From the NCBI GenBank assembly GCA_046348365.1, contig JAXMEL010000001.1, forward strand, positions 1,240,001 to 1,304,000: 64,000 bases of DNA. Direction: 5' to 3'. Each line of letters starts with the position of its first letter. The first letter of the stretch is position 1. Source of the DNA: JAEUPI01 sp046348365 (lineage in GTDB: Bacteria; Pseudomonadota; Gammaproteobacteria; Burkholderiales; Burkholderiaceae_C). The notes under the pieces were generated by a model. It saw only the letters and a program-made list of their open reading frames with translations. It made no database searches and had not been told where the DNA came from. The translations under genes were made by a program, and so were the position numbers. This document shows, piece by piece, positions 46,716-55,684 of the stretch.

Positions 46716-49700
46716 ATCTGTCGGAACTGTTCGTGCGCCGTCCGGTGATGACGGTGCTGCTGAACCTGGCCATCGTGCTGGCCGGCGTGATCGGCTACCG
46801 CAGCATCCCGGTGGCGGCGCTGCCGAGCTACGACACGCCGGTGATCAACGTGTTCGCGTCGCTGCCCGGCGCGAGCCCGGAGACGATGGCCTCGTCGGTG
46901 GCGCTGCCGCTGGAAAAACAGTTCCAGACCATCTCGGCGCTGAAGGTGATCAGCTCCTCCAGCACGCTGGGCACGACCAGCCTGACGCTGGAGTTCGAGG
47001 AGGGCCGCAACATCGACGCCGCCGCGGTCGACGTGCAGGCCGCGCTGCTGCGCGCGCAGCGCTCGCTGCCGCAGGACATGACGGTGCCGCCGTCGTACCG
47101 CAAGGTCAACCCGGCCGACGCGCCGGTGCTGCTGGTGGCGATGACCTCGCCCTCGCTCACGCCATCGGACCTGCAGGACTACGCCGAACACCTGATCGCG
47201 CCGAACCTGTCGACCGTCGACGGCGTGGCGCAGGTCAACATCTTCGGCGCCAAGCGCTTCGCGGTGCGCGTGCGCGTGCTGCCCGACCAGCTGGCCGCGC
47301 GCAACATCGGCCTCGACGAGCTGAGCAGCGCGCTGCGCGCGGCCAACGCCAACACGCCGGTGGGCACGCTCGACGGCACGCGCCAGACGCTGACGCTGCA
47401 GGCCAACCGGCAGCTGAAGAACGCGGCCGAGTTCTCCGAGCTGATCATCAGCAACCGCGGCGGCAACTCGGTGCGGCTGCGCGACGTGGCGGTGGTGGAA
47501 GACAGCGTCGAGAGCATCAAGTCGTGGGCCACGCTCAACGGCGAGAACTCGATCACCCTGGCCATCCTGCGCCAGCCCGGCGCCAACACCGTGCGCGTGG
47601 TCGACGCCGTGCGCGCGCAGCTGCCCGAGCTGCGCCACCAGCTGCCGCAGTCGATCGCGCTGACGCCGGTGAACGACCGCTCGGTGTCGATCCGCGAGGC
47701 GCTGCACGACGTGACGCTGACGCTGATGGGCACCATCGCGCTGGTGGTGCTGGTGATCTTCCTGTTCCTGCGCCGCTTCGTGGCCACGGTGATCCCCACG
47801 CTGTCGCTGCCGGTGTCGCTGATCGGCGCGATCGCGCTGCTGTGGGGGCTGAACTACAGCCTCGACAACGTGTCGCTGCTCGGCGTCACGCTGGCGGTGG
47901 GGCTGGTGGTCGACGACGCGATCGTGATGCTCGAGAACATCATGCGCCACGTCGAGCACGGCATGTCGCCGTTCCAGGCTGCGCTGCGCGGCTCGCGCGA
48001 GGTGGGCTTCACCATCATCTCGATCTCCAGCTCGCTGGTGGCGGTGTTCATCCCGATCTTCTTCATGCCCGGCGTGATCGGGCTGCTGTTCCACGAGTTC
48101 GCGGTGGTGGTGGGGCTGGCGATCATCGTCTCGGCGTTCGTGTCGCTGACGCTGGTGCCGATGCTGGCGAGCCGCTTTCTCACCGACGAGGCGCACAAGA
48201 AGCCGCCCGGCGCGCTGGTGCACTCGTTCGAGCGGGCGTTCGACGTCACGCTGCGCCTGTACACGCGCACGCTCGATTTCGCGCTGGCGCATCGCGTGTC
48301 GGTGATGCTGCTCGCGGCGCTGACCTTCGCCGCCACGGCCTGGCTGTTCGTGATGATCCCCAAGGGCTTCTTCCCCGAGGAAGACATCGGCCAGATCAGC
48401 GTCGCCACCGAGGCCGCCGAAGACACCTCGTTCCCCGAGATGGTGCGGCTGCAGGAACGCGTGGGCGCGATCTTCCGCGCCGACCCGAGCGTGGCCGCGG
48501 TCAGCTCGTTCAACGGCGGCCTGGGCGCGCAGAACACCGGCCGCATGTTCATCACGCTCAAATCCCGCGACCAGCGCGCGCCGATGAAGCAGGTGATCGA
48601 AGACCTGCGGCGCAAGACGCGCGAGGTGGCCGGCATCTCGGTGTTCATGCGCCCGATCCAGAACCTGCAGCTCGGCGGCCGGCAGAGCAAGGCGCGCTAC
48701 CAGTACGTGCTGCAGAGCGTGCGCACCGACGAGATGTACGACTGGGCCCAGCGCATGCAGGAGCGGCTGCGCGCCGACCCGCGCTTTCGCGACGTGACCA
48801 GCGACGCCCAGCTGCGCGGGCTGCAGGCGCAGCTGCGCATCGACCGCGACCGCGCCAACACGCTGGGCCTGTCGATCGAGGCCGTGCGCACCGCGCTCTA
48901 CAGCGCCTTCGGCGAGCGCCAGGTGTCGACGATCTACCTGCCCACCGACAGCTACCAGGTGATCATGGAGGTCACGCCCGACTCCAAGCAGGACGAGCGC
49001 GCGCTGGGCAACATCTACGTGCGCTCCAACACCGGCGCGCTGGTGCCGCTGGCGGCCTTTGCCACCGTCGAGCGCACGGTCGGCCCGACCTCGATCAACC
49101 ATGCCGGCCAGCTGCAGGCGGTGACGATCTCGTTCAACCTCGCGCCCAACGTGGCGCTGGGCGATGCCACCAACTACATCGAGCACACGCGCGAGAAGCT
49201 GCGCATGCCCTCGTCGATCATCACCACCTACGGCGGCGACGCAGCTGTGTTCAAGAGCTCGCAGGGCAGCCAGGCGATCCTGATCATCGCCGCGCTGCTG
49301 GTGATCTACGTGCTGCTGGGCGTGCTCTACGAGAGCTACATCCACCCGATCACGATCCTGGCCGGGCTGCCGTCGGCCGCGGTGGGCGCGCTGGGCACGC
49401 TGATGCTGTTCGGGCAGGACCTGACGCTGATCGCCACCATCGGCATCCTGCTGCTGATCGGCATCGTGAAGAAGAACGCGATCATGATGATCGACTTCGC
49501 GCTCGAGGCGCAGCGCCACCAGGGCATGACACCGGCGCAGGCCATCCGCGAGGCCTGCATCCTGCGCTTCCGGCCGATCATGATGACGACGCTGGCCGCG
49601 ATGATGGGCGCGCTGCCGATCGCCTTCGGCATCGGCGCCGGCGCCGAGCTGCGCCAGCCGCTGGGCCTGGCCGTGGTGGGCGGCCTGGTGTTCTCGCAGG

Positions 49701-49807
49701 CGGTGACGCTGTACATCACGCCGGTGATCTACCTCGCGCTCGATCGCTTCTCCGGCAAGGGGCCGGTGACGACGCCCGAGGTGGCGGTGGCGGCGGGCGC
49801 CGACTGA
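46712..49807 (+). CDS. RND efflux pump, inner-membrane transporter
   Basis: A 1031-residue proton-driven transporter of the HAE1/MdtBC-like type. The N-terminus is LFVRRPVMTVLLNLAIVLAG. The proton-relay helix is GVTLAVGLVVDDAIVMLENIMRH with two adjacent Asp, and the partner lysine region is GILLLIGIVKKNAIMMIDFA. Twelve membrane helices and two large periplasmic loops are expected. No outer-membrane channel gene follows, so it probably uses a shared one. The drug range cannot be predicted. Confidence 0.95.
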   Translation: MNLSELFVRRPVMTVLLNLAIVLAGVIGYRSIPVAALPSYDTPVINVFASLPGASPETMASSVALPLEKQFQTISALKVISSSSTLGTTSLTLEFEEGRNIDAAAVDVQAALLRAQRSLPQDMTVPPSYRKVNPADAPVLLVAMTSPSLTPSDLQDYAEHLIAPNLSTVDGVAQVNIFGAKRFAVRVRVLPDQLAARNIGLDELSSALRAANANTPVGTLDGTRQTLTLQANRQLKNAAEFSELIISNRGGNSVRLRDVAVVEDSVESIKSWATLNGENSITLAILRQPGANTVRVVDAVRAQLPELRHQLPQSIALTPVNDRSVSIREALHDVTLTLMGTIALVVLVIFLFLRRFVATVIPTLSLPVSLIGAIALLWGLNYSLDNVSLLGVTLAVGLVVDDAIVMLENIMRHVEHGMSPFQAALRGSREVGFTIISISSSLVAVFIPIFFMPGVIGLLFHEFAVVVGLAIIVSAFVSLTLVPMLASRFLTDEAHKKPPGALVHSFERAFDVTLRLYTRTLDFALAHRVSVMLLAALTFAATAWLFVMIPKGFFPEEDIGQISVATEAAEDTSFPEMVRLQERVGAIFRADPSVAAVSSFNGGLGAQNTGRMFITLKSRDQRAPMKQVIEDLRRKTREVAGISVFMRPIQNLQLGGRQSKARYQYVLQSVRTDEMYDWAQRMQERLRADPRFRDVTSDAQLRGLQAQLRIDRDRANTLGLSIEAVRTALYSAFGERQVSTIYLPTDSYQVIMEVTPDSKQDERALGNIYVRSNTGALVPLAAFATVERTVGPTSINHAGQLQAVTISFNLAPNVALGDATNYIEHTREKLRMPSSIITTYGGDAAVFKSSQGSQAILIIAALLVIYVLLGVLYESYIHPITILAGLPSAAVGALGTLMLFGQDLTLIATIGILLLIGIVKKNAIMMIDFALEAQRHQGMTPAQAIREACILRFRPIMMTTLAAMMGALPIAFGIGAGAELRQPLGLAVVGGLVFSQAVTLYITPVIYLALDRFSGKGPVTTPEVAVAAGAD

Positions 49808-49819
49808 GAACGGCCCGCG

Positions 49820-50203
49820 TCAGCCGCGCACGAACAGCGTCACCAGCGGCTCGGCGCCGACCTGGCGGCTCCAGTGGCCGTGGCGCTGCGCGTCGAAGGC
49901 CTGGCCGGCGGGCACGCCATCGGCCGAGTAGAAGTGCTCGCCGGGGCCGAACACGCGCGAGCTGCCGTCGCGCAGCCCGATCTCCATGCGGCCGCGCAGG
50001 ATGAACACCCACTGCGGGTTTTCGGTGCAGTGGAACTCGCTGCGAAACCCCGGCGGGCTCTCGCGCAGCTGGTAGCCGCCGCTGGCCATCAGCGGCGACA
50101 GGCGAGCCGCCGGCTTGCCTTCGCTGAGCGCGACGCTCTCCTCGCGCCAGCGCGCCAGGCCGTCGGAGTCGGTGAAGAGAATGATCTTGGTGAACGTGGC
50201 CAT
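49820..50203 (-). CDS. Cupin-domain protein
   Basis: A 127-residue single-cupin protein (ATG 50203; another ATG at 50209). The double-stranded beta-helix motif is visible in FHCTENPQWVFILRGRMEIGLRDGSSRVFGPGEHFYSADG. A single His plus Glu-like residues are in the usual metal positions, but a full His3-Glu set is not clear. Converges with the RND pump and diverges from the dehydratase gene. Function unknown, perhaps a small sensor or isomerase. Confidence 0.8.
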   Translation of the reverse strand: MATFTKIILFTDSDGLARWREESVALSEGKPAARLSPLMASGGYQLRESPPGFRSEFHCTENPQWVFILRGRMEIGLRDGSSRVFGPGEHFYSADGVPAGQAFDAQRHGHWSRQVGAEPLVTLFVRG

Positions 50204-50296
50204 GCGCACCTGCGGGTTTGACCGCTCGCATCGCGCGAGCGGCGATTCATACTACGCGAACCGGCCTGCGGGCCAACCCACCACACCCCAACCGAG

Positions 50297-52033
50297 ATGA
50301 GCAACCCACCGCGCAAGAAACCCGATCAACTCCGCAGCCAGCAATGGTTCGGCCGCCAGGACCGCGACGGCTTCGCGTATCGCAGCTGGCTCAAAGGCAA
50401 AGGCATCCCGCACGACCAGTTCGACGGCCGGCCGGTGATCGGCATCTGCAACACCTACAGCGAGCTGAACCCCTGCAACTCGCATTTCCGCACGCTCGCC
50501 GAGCAGGTGAAGATCGGCGTCTACGAGGCCGGCGGCTTTCCGCTCGAATTCCCGGTGATGAGCCTCGGCGAGGTGCTGATGCGGCCGACCGCGATGCTGT
50601 ACCGCAACCTCGCGAGCATGGACGTCGAGGAAAGCATCCGCGGCAACCCGATGGATGGCGTGGTGCTGCTGATGGGCTGCGACAAGACCACGCCGAGCCT
50701 GATCATGGGCGCGGCCAGCGTCGACCTGCCGACCATCGGCGTCTCGGGCGGGCCGATGCTCAACGGCAAGTGGCGCGGCCAGGAGCTGGGCTCGGGCACC
50801 GGCGTGTGGAGCATGAGCGAGCAGGTGCGCGCCGGCACGCTGAGGCTTCAGGACTTTCTGGAGGCCGAGAGCTGCATGCACCGCAGCCACGGCCACTGCA
50901 TGACGATGGGCACGGCCAGCACGATGGCCTCGATGGTCGAGGCGCTCGGCGTCGGCCTGCCCGGCAACGCGGCGTATCCGGCGGTCGACGGCCGGCGCAA
51001 CGTGATCGCGCGCAACGCGGGCCGGCGCATCGTCGAGATGGTGCACGAGGATCAGCTGCTGTCGAAGGTGCTCACGCGCGAGGCGTTCGAGAACGCGATC
51101 AAGGTGTTGGCGGCGATCGGCGGCTCCACCAACGCGGTGATCCACCTGATCGCCATCGCCGGCCGCGTCGGCGTCAAGCTGACGATCGACGACTTCGAGC
51201 GCCTCGCCAGCGAGCTGCCATGTCTGGTCAACCTGCAGCCCTCGGGCGAACACCTGATGGAGGACTTCTGCTACGCCGGCGGCCTGCCCGCGGTGATGAA
51301 GGAGATCGCAAGCGTGCTGCACCTCGACCACGTGACCGCCAGCGGCAAGACCGTGCGCGAGAACATCGCCGATGCGCAAAACTTCGATCCGCGCGTGATC
51401 AAGACGATGAAGGAGCCCTTCAAGGCCAAGGCCGGCATCGCCGTGCTGCGCGGCAACCTCGCGCCGCGCGGCGCGGTGATCAAGCCGAGCGCGGCGACGC
51501 CGGAACTCATGGTGCACAAAGGCCGCGCCGTGGTGTTCGAGGACAGCGACGATTTCCACGCGCGCATCGACGACCCTAACCTCAACGTCGACGAGACCTG
51601 CGTGCTGGTGCTCAAGAACTGCGGCCCCAAGGGCTACCCCGGCATGGCCGAGGTGGGCAACATGCCGCTGCCGCCCAAGGTGCTCAAGAAGGGCATCACC
51701 GACATGGTGCGCATCAGCGACGCGCGCATGAGCGGCACCGCCTACGGCACCGTGGTGCTGCACACCGCCCCCGAAGCCGCCGCCGGCGGGCCGCTGGCGC
51801 TGGTGAAGAACGGCGACCTCGTCGAACTCGACGTGCCCAAGCGCAAGCTGCACCTGCACGTGAGCGACGACGAGCTGGCCAAGCGGCGCGCGCAGTGGAA
51901 GCCGCCGACGCCGCGCCTGAGCAGCGGCTACTGGAAGCTCTACATCGACCATGTGCTGCAGGCCGACGAAGGTGCGGACCTGGATTTCCTGGTCGGCAAG
52001 CGCGGGGCGTTCGTGCCGAAGGACAATCATTGA
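50297..52033 (+). CDS. IlvD/EDD-family sugar-acid dehydratase, L-arabinonate dehydratase-like (copy 1)
   Basis: Removes water from an aldonic acid (L-arabinonate, D-xylonate or similar) with a [2Fe-2S] cluster. It has 578 residues. Probable cluster ligands are C60 (NTYSELNPC), C128 (MGCDKTTP) and C201 (HGHCMTMGTAS), one residue off the positions described for Rhizobium arabinonate dehydratase. The C-terminal motif SDARMSGTAYG marks the active-site serine. It heads a plus-strand group with an M20 hydrolase, an SDR and a DsbA-fold protein. Substrate is by family. Confidence 0.88.
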   Translation: MSNPPRKKPDQLRSQQWFGRQDRDGFAYRSWLKGKGIPHDQFDGRPVIGICNTYSELNPCNSHFRTLAEQVKIGVYEAGGFPLEFPVMSLGEVLMRPTAMLYRNLASMDVEESIRGNPMDGVVLLMGCDKTTPSLIMGAASVDLPTIGVSGGPMLNGKWRGQELGSGTGVWSMSEQVRAGTLRLQDFLEAESCMHRSHGHCMTMGTASTMASMVEALGVGLPGNAAYPAVDGRRNVIARNAGRRIVEMVHEDQLLSKVLTREAFENAIKVLAAIGGSTNAVIHLIAIAGRVGVKLTIDDFERLASELPCLVNLQPSGEHLMEDFCYAGGLPAVMKEIASVLHLDHVTASGKTVRENIADAQNFDPRVIKTMKEPFKAKAGIAVLRGNLAPRGAVIKPSAATPELMVHKGRAVVFEDSDDFHARIDDPNLNVDETCVLVLKNCGPKGYPGMAEVGNMPLPPKVLKKGITDMVRISDARMSGTAYGTVVLHTAPEAAAGGPLALVKNGDLVELDVPKRKLHLHVSDDELAKRRAQWKPPTPRLSSGYWKLYIDHVLQADEGADLDFLVGKRGAFVPKDNH

Positions 52034-52086
52034 CGGCGAAGCCAAGTTAAGGCGCGCAGCGCCGGCCGTAGCCACAATCACTGACG
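52023..52086 (+). repeat. REP-like dispersed hairpin, copy 2, with flanking near-duplication
   Basis: The core GCCAAGTTAAGGC followed by a GCGC hairpin and GCCGTAGCCA matches the repeat at 13407. It is flanked by ACAATCATTGACG (52023-52035) and ACAATCACTGACG (52074-52086), a 13-bp direct repeat with one mismatch that includes the dehydratase stop codon. This looks like an insertion scar. Confidence 0.55.
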
Positions 52087-52093
52087 ACCGCCG

Positions 52094-53407
52094 ATGGACA
52101 CCGCCGCCCTCGCCCCCGTCACCGAACGCGAGATCCTCGAGTGCGTCGCCGCGCAGCGCGACGAAGCCGTCGCGTTCCTGCAAGATCTGGTCGCGCACCC
52201 GTCGCTGCTCGGGCACGAAGCGTCGGCGCAGGCGCTGATGAAACGGCAGTTCGGCCGCCTCGGCCTCGCGGTGCGCGAGTTCGCGATCGACGACGCCAAG
52301 CTCCGCTCGCATCCGGGCTACTCGCCGAGCATCGTGGCCTACGACGGCCGGCCCAACGTGGTCGGCGTGCACGAGCCCAAGGGCGCGGTGCGCGGCCGCT
52401 CGCTGATCCTCAACGGCCACATCGACGTCGTGCCGGTCGGCGCCGAACGCCTGTGGAGGCGCCCGCCGTTCGAGCCGCACATCGACGGCGACCGGCTCTA
52501 CGGCCGCGGCGCCGCCGACATGAAGGCCGGCATCGTGGCCTACACGATGGCGTTGCGCGCGCTGCAGCGCCTGGGCTTCGAGCCGGCGGCCAAGGTGATC
52601 GCGCAGTCGGTGATCGAGGAGGAGTGCACCGGCAACGGCGCGCTCGCCTGCCTGGTCGAGGGCTACACGGCTGATGCGGCGATCATCCCCGAGCCGTTCG
52701 AGGGCCTGATGAGCGCGCAGATGGGCGTGATGTGGCTGACGATCGACGTCTACGGCGTGCCGGTGCACGCGGCCTATGCGCACACCGGCATCGCGGCGAT
52801 CGACTTCGGCCACCACCTCGTGGCCGAGCTGCGCATGCTCGAGGCGCAGTGGAACCGGCCCGTATGCCGGCACCCGATGTACTGCACGCACGAGCACCCG
52901 ATCAACTTCAACCTCGGGCGCTTTGCCGGCGGCGAGTGGACGTCGTCGGTGTCCACGCATTGCCGCGTCGACATGCGCCTGGGCTTCTACCCGGGGCGCA
53001 GCTGCGCCGAGGTGCGCGCCGAGGTCGAGGCGCTGCTGCAGCGCGCGCACGCGGCGCATCCCGCGCACGCCAGCGTGCGCTACGAGGTCACCTACCAGGG
53101 CTTCCAGGCCGAGGGCTGCGTGGTCGACCTGCAGGTGCCCGCGATGCGGCAGCTGATGCAATGCCACCGCGACATCGCCGGCGCCGAGCCGCCGGTGCGC
53201 GCGTTGACCGCCACCACCGACGTGCGCTTCTTCCACCTCTACGGCCGCATCCCGGCCACCTGCTACGGCCCCGACGGCGAGAACATCCACGGCATCGACG
53301 AATGGGTGTCGATCGCCAGCCTGCAGCGCGTGACCGCCGTGCTGGCGCTGTTCGTCGCGCGCTGGTGCGGGCTGAACCGGCTGGCGCCGAGCGGCGCCCC
53401 AGCATGA
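52094..53407 (+). CDS. M20-family amidohydrolase/deacylase (ArgE/DapE-like)
   Basis: A 437-residue zinc peptidase-fold enzyme that would hydrolyse an N-acyl amino acid or amide. Metal-site motifs: LILNGHIDVVPVG, GRGAADMKAGIVAYTMAL, QSVIEEECTGNG and the late His in YGPDGENIHGIDEW. The dimerisation lid lies in between. It follows the dehydratase by about 60 bases (the gap holds a dispersed repeat) and overlaps the SDR start (ATGA). Substrate unknown; ATG 52094 lacks a clear ribosome site. Confidence 0.88.
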   Translation: MDTAALAPVTEREILECVAAQRDEAVAFLQDLVAHPSLLGHEASAQALMKRQFGRLGLAVREFAIDDAKLRSHPGYSPSIVAYDGRPNVVGVHEPKGAVRGRSLILNGHIDVVPVGAERLWRRPPFEPHIDGDRLYGRGAADMKAGIVAYTMALRALQRLGFEPAAKVIAQSVIEEECTGNGALACLVEGYTADAAIIPEPFEGLMSAQMGVMWLTIDVYGVPVHAAYAHTGIAAIDFGHHLVAELRMLEAQWNRPVCRHPMYCTHEHPINFNLGRFAGGEWTSSVSTHCRVDMRLGFYPGRSCAEVRAEVEALLQRAHAAHPAHASVRYEVTYQGFQAEGCVVDLQVPAMRQLMQCHRDIAGAEPPVRALTATTDVRFFHLYGRIPATCYGPDGENIHGIDEWVSIASLQRVTAVLALFVARWCGLNRLAPSGAPA

Positions 53408-54135
53408 GCGGGTCAGGCAGGGCCGCACTCGTCGTCGGCGCCGGCGACGCCACCGGCGGCGCGATCGCGCGGCGCTTCGCGCGCGAGGGCTTCATCGCCT
53501 GCGTCACGCGGCGCCAGGCCGATTCGCTGCAGCCGCTGGTCGATCGCATCCGCGCCGACGGTGGTGTCGCGCACGGCTTCGGCTGCGACGCGCGCAGCGA
53601 GGCCGAGACCGTTGCGCTGGTCGATCGCATCGAGCGCGAGATCGCACCGATCGAAGTGGCGGTGTTCAACATCGGTGCCAACGTGCGCTTCGACATCACC
53701 GCCACCACCGAGCGCGTCTACCGCAAGGTGTGGGAGATGGCGGCGCTGGCAGGCTTCCTGATGGGCCGCGAGGCGGCGCGCGTGATGAGCCCGCGCGGGC
53801 GCGGCACGATCGTCTTCACCGGGGCCACGGCCAGCCTGCGCGGCAGCGCGGGCTTCGCGGCCTTTGCCGGCGCCAAGTTCGCGCTGCGCGCGCTGGCGCA
53901 GAGCATGGCGCGCGAGCTGGGGCCCAAGGGCATCCACGTGGCGCACGTCGTGATCGACGGCGCGATCGACACCGCGTTCATCCGCGACAACTTCCCCGAG
54001 CGCCATGCGCTGAAAGGCCAGGACGGCATCCTGAACCCCGAGCACATCGCCGACGCCTACTGGCAGCTGCACGTGCAGCCGCGCGACGCGTGGACGCACG
54101 AGCTCGACCTGCGGCCCTGGATCGAGCGCTTCTGA
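53404..54135 (+). CDS. SDR-family protein with Phe in place of the catalytic Tyr
   Basis: A 243-residue short-chain dehydrogenase-like protein, start overlapping the M20 stop. The Rossmann motif is VVGAGDATGGAIARRFAREGF (a GxGxxTGGA variant). S144 is present (TGATAS), but the YxxxK motif reads F154-A-G-A-K158, so the general acid tyrosine is replaced by Phe. The C-terminal part HVVIDGAIDTAFIRDNFPE is normal. It may have an altered or no redox activity; the neighbours suggest a role in the same catabolic group. Confidence 0.85.
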   Translation: MSGSGRAALVVGAGDATGGAIARRFAREGFIACVTRRQADSLQPLVDRIRADGGVAHGFGCDARSEAETVALVDRIEREIAPIEVAVFNIGANVRFDITATTERVYRKVWEMAALAGFLMGREAARVMSPRGRGTIVFTGATASLRGSAGFAAFAGAKFALRALAQSMARELGPKGIHVAHVVIDGAIDTAFIRDNFPERHALKGQDGILNPEHIADAYWQLHVQPRDAWTHELDLRPWIERF

Positions 54136-54170
54136 CACCCCACGCCGACACCTCACGCGAGAACACCGCC

Positions 54171-54764
54171 ATGAGCAAGACCATCGAGTTCTTCTTCGAC
54201 TTCGGCAGCCCCACCACCTACCTCGCGCACACGCAGCTGCCGCGCATCGCGCGCGAGGCAGGCGCCCAACTCGTGTATCGCCCGTTCCTGCTCGGCGGCG
54301 TGTTCAAGGCCACCGGCAACGCGAGCCCGGTCAACGTGCCGGCCAAGGGCCGCTGGATGGGGCAGGACATCGCGCGCTGGGCCAGGCGCTGGGGCGTGCC
54401 GTTCACCTTCAACCCGCACTTCCCGGTCAACACGCTGACGCTGATGCGCGGCGCCGTGGGCCTGCAGCTGCGCCGGCCGCAGGACTTCGCCCGCTACGTC
54501 GACGCGACCTTCCACGCCATGTGGGTCGCGCCGCGCAACCTCGGCGACGCGGCCGTGCTCGCCGGCGTGCTGCGCGAGGCGGGCTTCGACGCCGATGCCT
54601 TCGTGGCGTTGACGGCCGATGCCGAGGTCAAGGCCAAGCTGATCGCCAACACCGACGAGGCGGTGGCGCGCGGCGCGTTCGGCGCGCCGAGCTGCTTCGT
54701 CGGCGACCAGCTGTTCTTCGGGCAGGACCGGCTCGACTTCGTGCGCGAAGCCGCAATGGCCTGA
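54171..54764 (+). CDS. 2-hydroxychromene-2-carboxylate isomerase / DsbA-fold GST-kappa-like protein
   Basis: A 197-residue thioredoxin-fold protein. FFFDFGSPTTYLAHTQLPRIA at the start has the Ser/Pro pair of the HCCA isomerase and GST-kappa family rather than a CxxC redox site. The helical insertion and GAFGAPSCFVGDQLFFGQDRLDFV at the end (cis-Pro region) fit. Such enzymes isomerise or conjugate aromatic intermediates using glutathione. It ends the plus-strand group that starts at 50297. Confidence 0.88.
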   Translation: MSKTIEFFFDFGSPTTYLAHTQLPRIAREAGAQLVYRPFLLGGVFKATGNASPVNVPAKGRWMGQDIARWARRWGVPFTFNPHFPVNTLTLMRGAVGLQLRRPQDFARYVDATFHAMWVAPRNLGDAAVLAGVLREAGFDADAFVALTADAEVKAKLIANTDEAVARGAFGAPSCFVGDQLFFGQDRLDFVREAAMA

Positions 54765-54788
54765 ACGCGAAGTGCGTGGCGTGCGCCC

Positions 54789-55568
54789 TCAGCACGCCCA
54801 GCGGTTGCGGCCGTCGCGCTTGGCCTGGTACAGCGCCACGTCGGCGCGCTGCAGCAGCGCGCTGCCGCCGGTGTCGGTCGAGGCGAGCGCCGCCACGCCG
54901 ACGCTCACCGATATCGCGAGCGGCTCGCCGGTCACCATCTCGAGCCGCATGTCGCGCACGGCGGCGAGCACGCGTTCGGCCACCTCGCAAGCCTGCTGCA
55001 ACGTGGTGTCGGGCAGCAGCACCACGAACTCCTCGCCGCCGTAGCGCGCCAGCGTGTCGTACGGCCGCAGGCTCGATGCGCAGGCATCGGCGATCTGCTG
55101 CAGCACGCGGTCGCCGGTGGCGTGGCCGAAGCGGTCGTTGACGCTCTTGAATTCGTCGGCGTCGATCATCAGCACCGCGAGCGCCTGCGCGGTGCGCGTC
55201 GCGCGCATCGCCTCGGCCTCGAGCCGCTCGATGAAGTAGCGGCGGTTGAAGGTCTGCGTCAGGCTGTCGCGCGTGGCCAGGCGGTGCAGCGCGGCGCGCG
55301 TGCTCTCCATCTCGTAGACCAGCGTCACCAGCAGGTTCAGCAGCAACGGTGCCGCAACCAGCGGCACCACCGCCGCGACGAGCATCGCCGTGGCCATCGC
55401 GCGCGAGTCCATCGCATAGCCCAGCGCCACGAGCAGCAGGAACGTGAGCGCCATCGACGTCAGCACCGCGAACGCGGTCGACACGGCGAGCACGCGCCAG
55501 CGGCCCCAGCGCACGAGCTCGGTGCGCCAGCCGGGCGGCAGTTCCAGTCGAGGGAAATCGGTGGCCAT
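54789..55568 (-). CDS. Diguanylate cyclase, membrane-anchored GGDEF protein
   Basis: A 259-residue c-di-GMP synthase. Two hydrophobic segments (AVLTSMALTFLLLVALGYAM and MATAMLVAAVVPLVAAPLLLNLLVTLV) anchor it. The GGDEF domain occupies about residues 95-255, with DSLTQTFNRRYFIERL, the active-site GGEEF in YGGEEFVVLLPD and the typical NDRFGHATGDRVL. An RxxD inhibitory site is not obvious. It has no sensor domain besides the membrane part. Single gene, convergent with the DsbA-fold gene. Confidence 0.93.
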   Translation of the reverse strand: MATDFPRLELPPGWRTELVRWGRWRVLAVSTAFAVLTSMALTFLLLVALGYAMDSRAMATAMLVAAVVPLVAAPLLLNLLVTLVYEMESTRAALHRLATRDSLTQTFNRRYFIERLEAEAMRATRTAQALAVLMIDADEFKSVNDRFGHATGDRVLQQIADACASSLRPYDTLARYGGEEFVVLLPDTTLQQACEVAERVLAAVRDMRLEMVTGEPLAISVSVGVAALASTDTGGSALLQRADVALYQAKRDGRNRWAC

Positions 55569-55684
55569 GAAGCAGACCGACCGATGCTAGGCGAACGCAC
55601 TCTTGCGGTGGTGCGCGCGAGCTGGCGCCAGCCCTCGCGAGCCCTCGGATGCGGCCCCCGTGATCGGGTGGCCGCGGCGCGTTT

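Noticed and set aside
46427..49519. 1030-codon open frame antisense to the RND pump
   Set aside because: The opposite strand encodes a full-length RND transporter with all motifs; the antisense product is an Arg/His/Gln/Val-rich artefact.
50252..53428. 1058-codon open frame antisense to the dehydratase and M20 genes
   Set aside because: It spans two real genes on the plus strand and has the composition of a GC-driven shadow frame.
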